From Parus major (Eukaryota > Chordata > Aves > Passeriformes > Paridae), in the NCBI RefSeq assembly GCF_001522545.3, contig NC_031799.1, positions 46,000,485 through 46,064,484 of the forward strand: a DNA stretch of 64,000 nucleotides, written 5' to 3'. Position 1 is the first letter of the stretch. Each line of letters begins with the position of its first letter. This document shows positions 63,701 to 64,000 of the stretch, piece after piece. Made by a program: the position numbers and the translations under genes. The notes under the pieces are model-generated. The model did no database searches. It was given only the letters and a program-made list of their open reading frames with translations, and was not told the origin of the DNA.

Positions 63701-64000
63701 TGAGAAAATCTACAGAAAACATATTGACTTAGTCTTTATTCAGTTCTGGGTTTTTTTTGCTGTTGTTGTGTTTTTGTGTGTTTGTTATTTTGTTTTGTTT
63801 GTTTTTTATAATTAATTGAGTTACCATTATTTGAATTCTTAAATTATAAGATAAAAGAATGAAACCTATAAAAGAATTATTTTAGGCATAGAATTTGTAT
63901 TATGAAAACAGCAATGGATTGAAATTTTCTCATTAATTTTATCATATCTGTTTGCCCCACCCTAAACCACACTAGTTAATTAAAATGAAAGATTTTGTGG
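57705..64000. other. Intergenic, terminal segment
   Basis: 6.3 kb of AT-rich DNA, no recognised gene. Holds an A-rich run (61068-61103), a T/G-rich low-complexity run (63749-63810), a CA-rich run (60951-60977) and a TAATTA-rich stretch near 58.35 kb. In mammals the next gene in this direction is MAP1B; no part of it is recognisable here. Confidence 0.6.
61068..61103 (+). repeat. Poly-A/AAAG low-complexity run
   Basis: About 36 bases of A interrupted by two single G. No recognisable retroposed sequence lies immediately 5' of it, so it is called low complexity rather than the tail of a processed copy. Confidence 0.85.

Noticed and set aside
57705..64000. 5' end of MAP1B
   Set aside because: Expected neighbour from mammalian order, but no exon, CpG island or start codon context matching it was found in the window.

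Overview
This window is vertebrate genomic DNA, almost certainly from a bird. It has long AT-rich introns with GT-AG splice sites and a TATA-containing CpG-island promoter. Several CR1 LINE fragments are present in both orientations, one ending in the avian CR1 3' signature of ATTCTATGATTCT-like units, and two ERVL-like LTRs resemble ones I know from bird genomes. I cannot fix the order from sequence alone; the younger LTR looks like a common neoavian/passerine type.

The window holds two genes, both on the + strand, in the order known from human chromosome 5q13 (MCCC2 then CARTPT). Positions 1-30,123 carry the 3' fifteen coding exons of MCCC2, the beta subunit of mitochondrial 3-methylcrotonyl-CoA carboxylase. 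Every exon has AG/GT borders. The phases join without a break, and the joined frame matches human residues 66-563 with no insertion or deletion by my recollection of the human protein. Exons 1-2 (start codon and mitochondrial presequence) lie upstream of the window. Introns hold an old CR1 fragment (about 12.65-12.91 kb), AT/TG microsatellites, a second CR1 3' end (27.36-27.57 kb) and an old ERVL-like LTR (28.84-29.40 kb).

A 6.9-kb intergenic stretch with no recognised gene leads into a CpG island (about 36.6-38.45 kb) that contains the complete small CARTPT gene: three coding exons (36,941-37,762) encoding a 111-residue neuropeptide precursor. The C-terminal 48 residues are nearly invariant and keep all six cysteines and both dibasic processing sites. 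The propeptide N-terminus is strongly divergent and Gly/Pro/Arg-rich. Intron 1 is only 81 bp, a multiple of three and free of stops; intron 2 contains (GGGACT)6 and (GGGAA)15.

From 38.7 kb to the end I see no gene. This is the CARTPT downstream desert (in mammals leading toward MAP1B). It contains two 5'-truncated CR1 elements (42.36-43.62 kb and 56.1-57.7 kb, the second apparently an ORF1 fragment placed next to ORF2 sequence), a complete solo LTR with a 5-bp target-site duplication (43,915-44,929), a reverse CR1 fragment (46.4-46.7 kb), a three-copy 21-bp tandem repeat beside a small GC-rich patch (47.2-47.6 kb), and a few homeodomain-motif-rich stretches that could be conserved enhancers.

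The two genes are not functionally related: MCCC2 is a housekeeping enzyme of leucine breakdown and CARTPT a regulated neuropeptide gene. I found no new multi-gene system. The most interesting observations concern the structure and possible alternative splicing of CARTPT.
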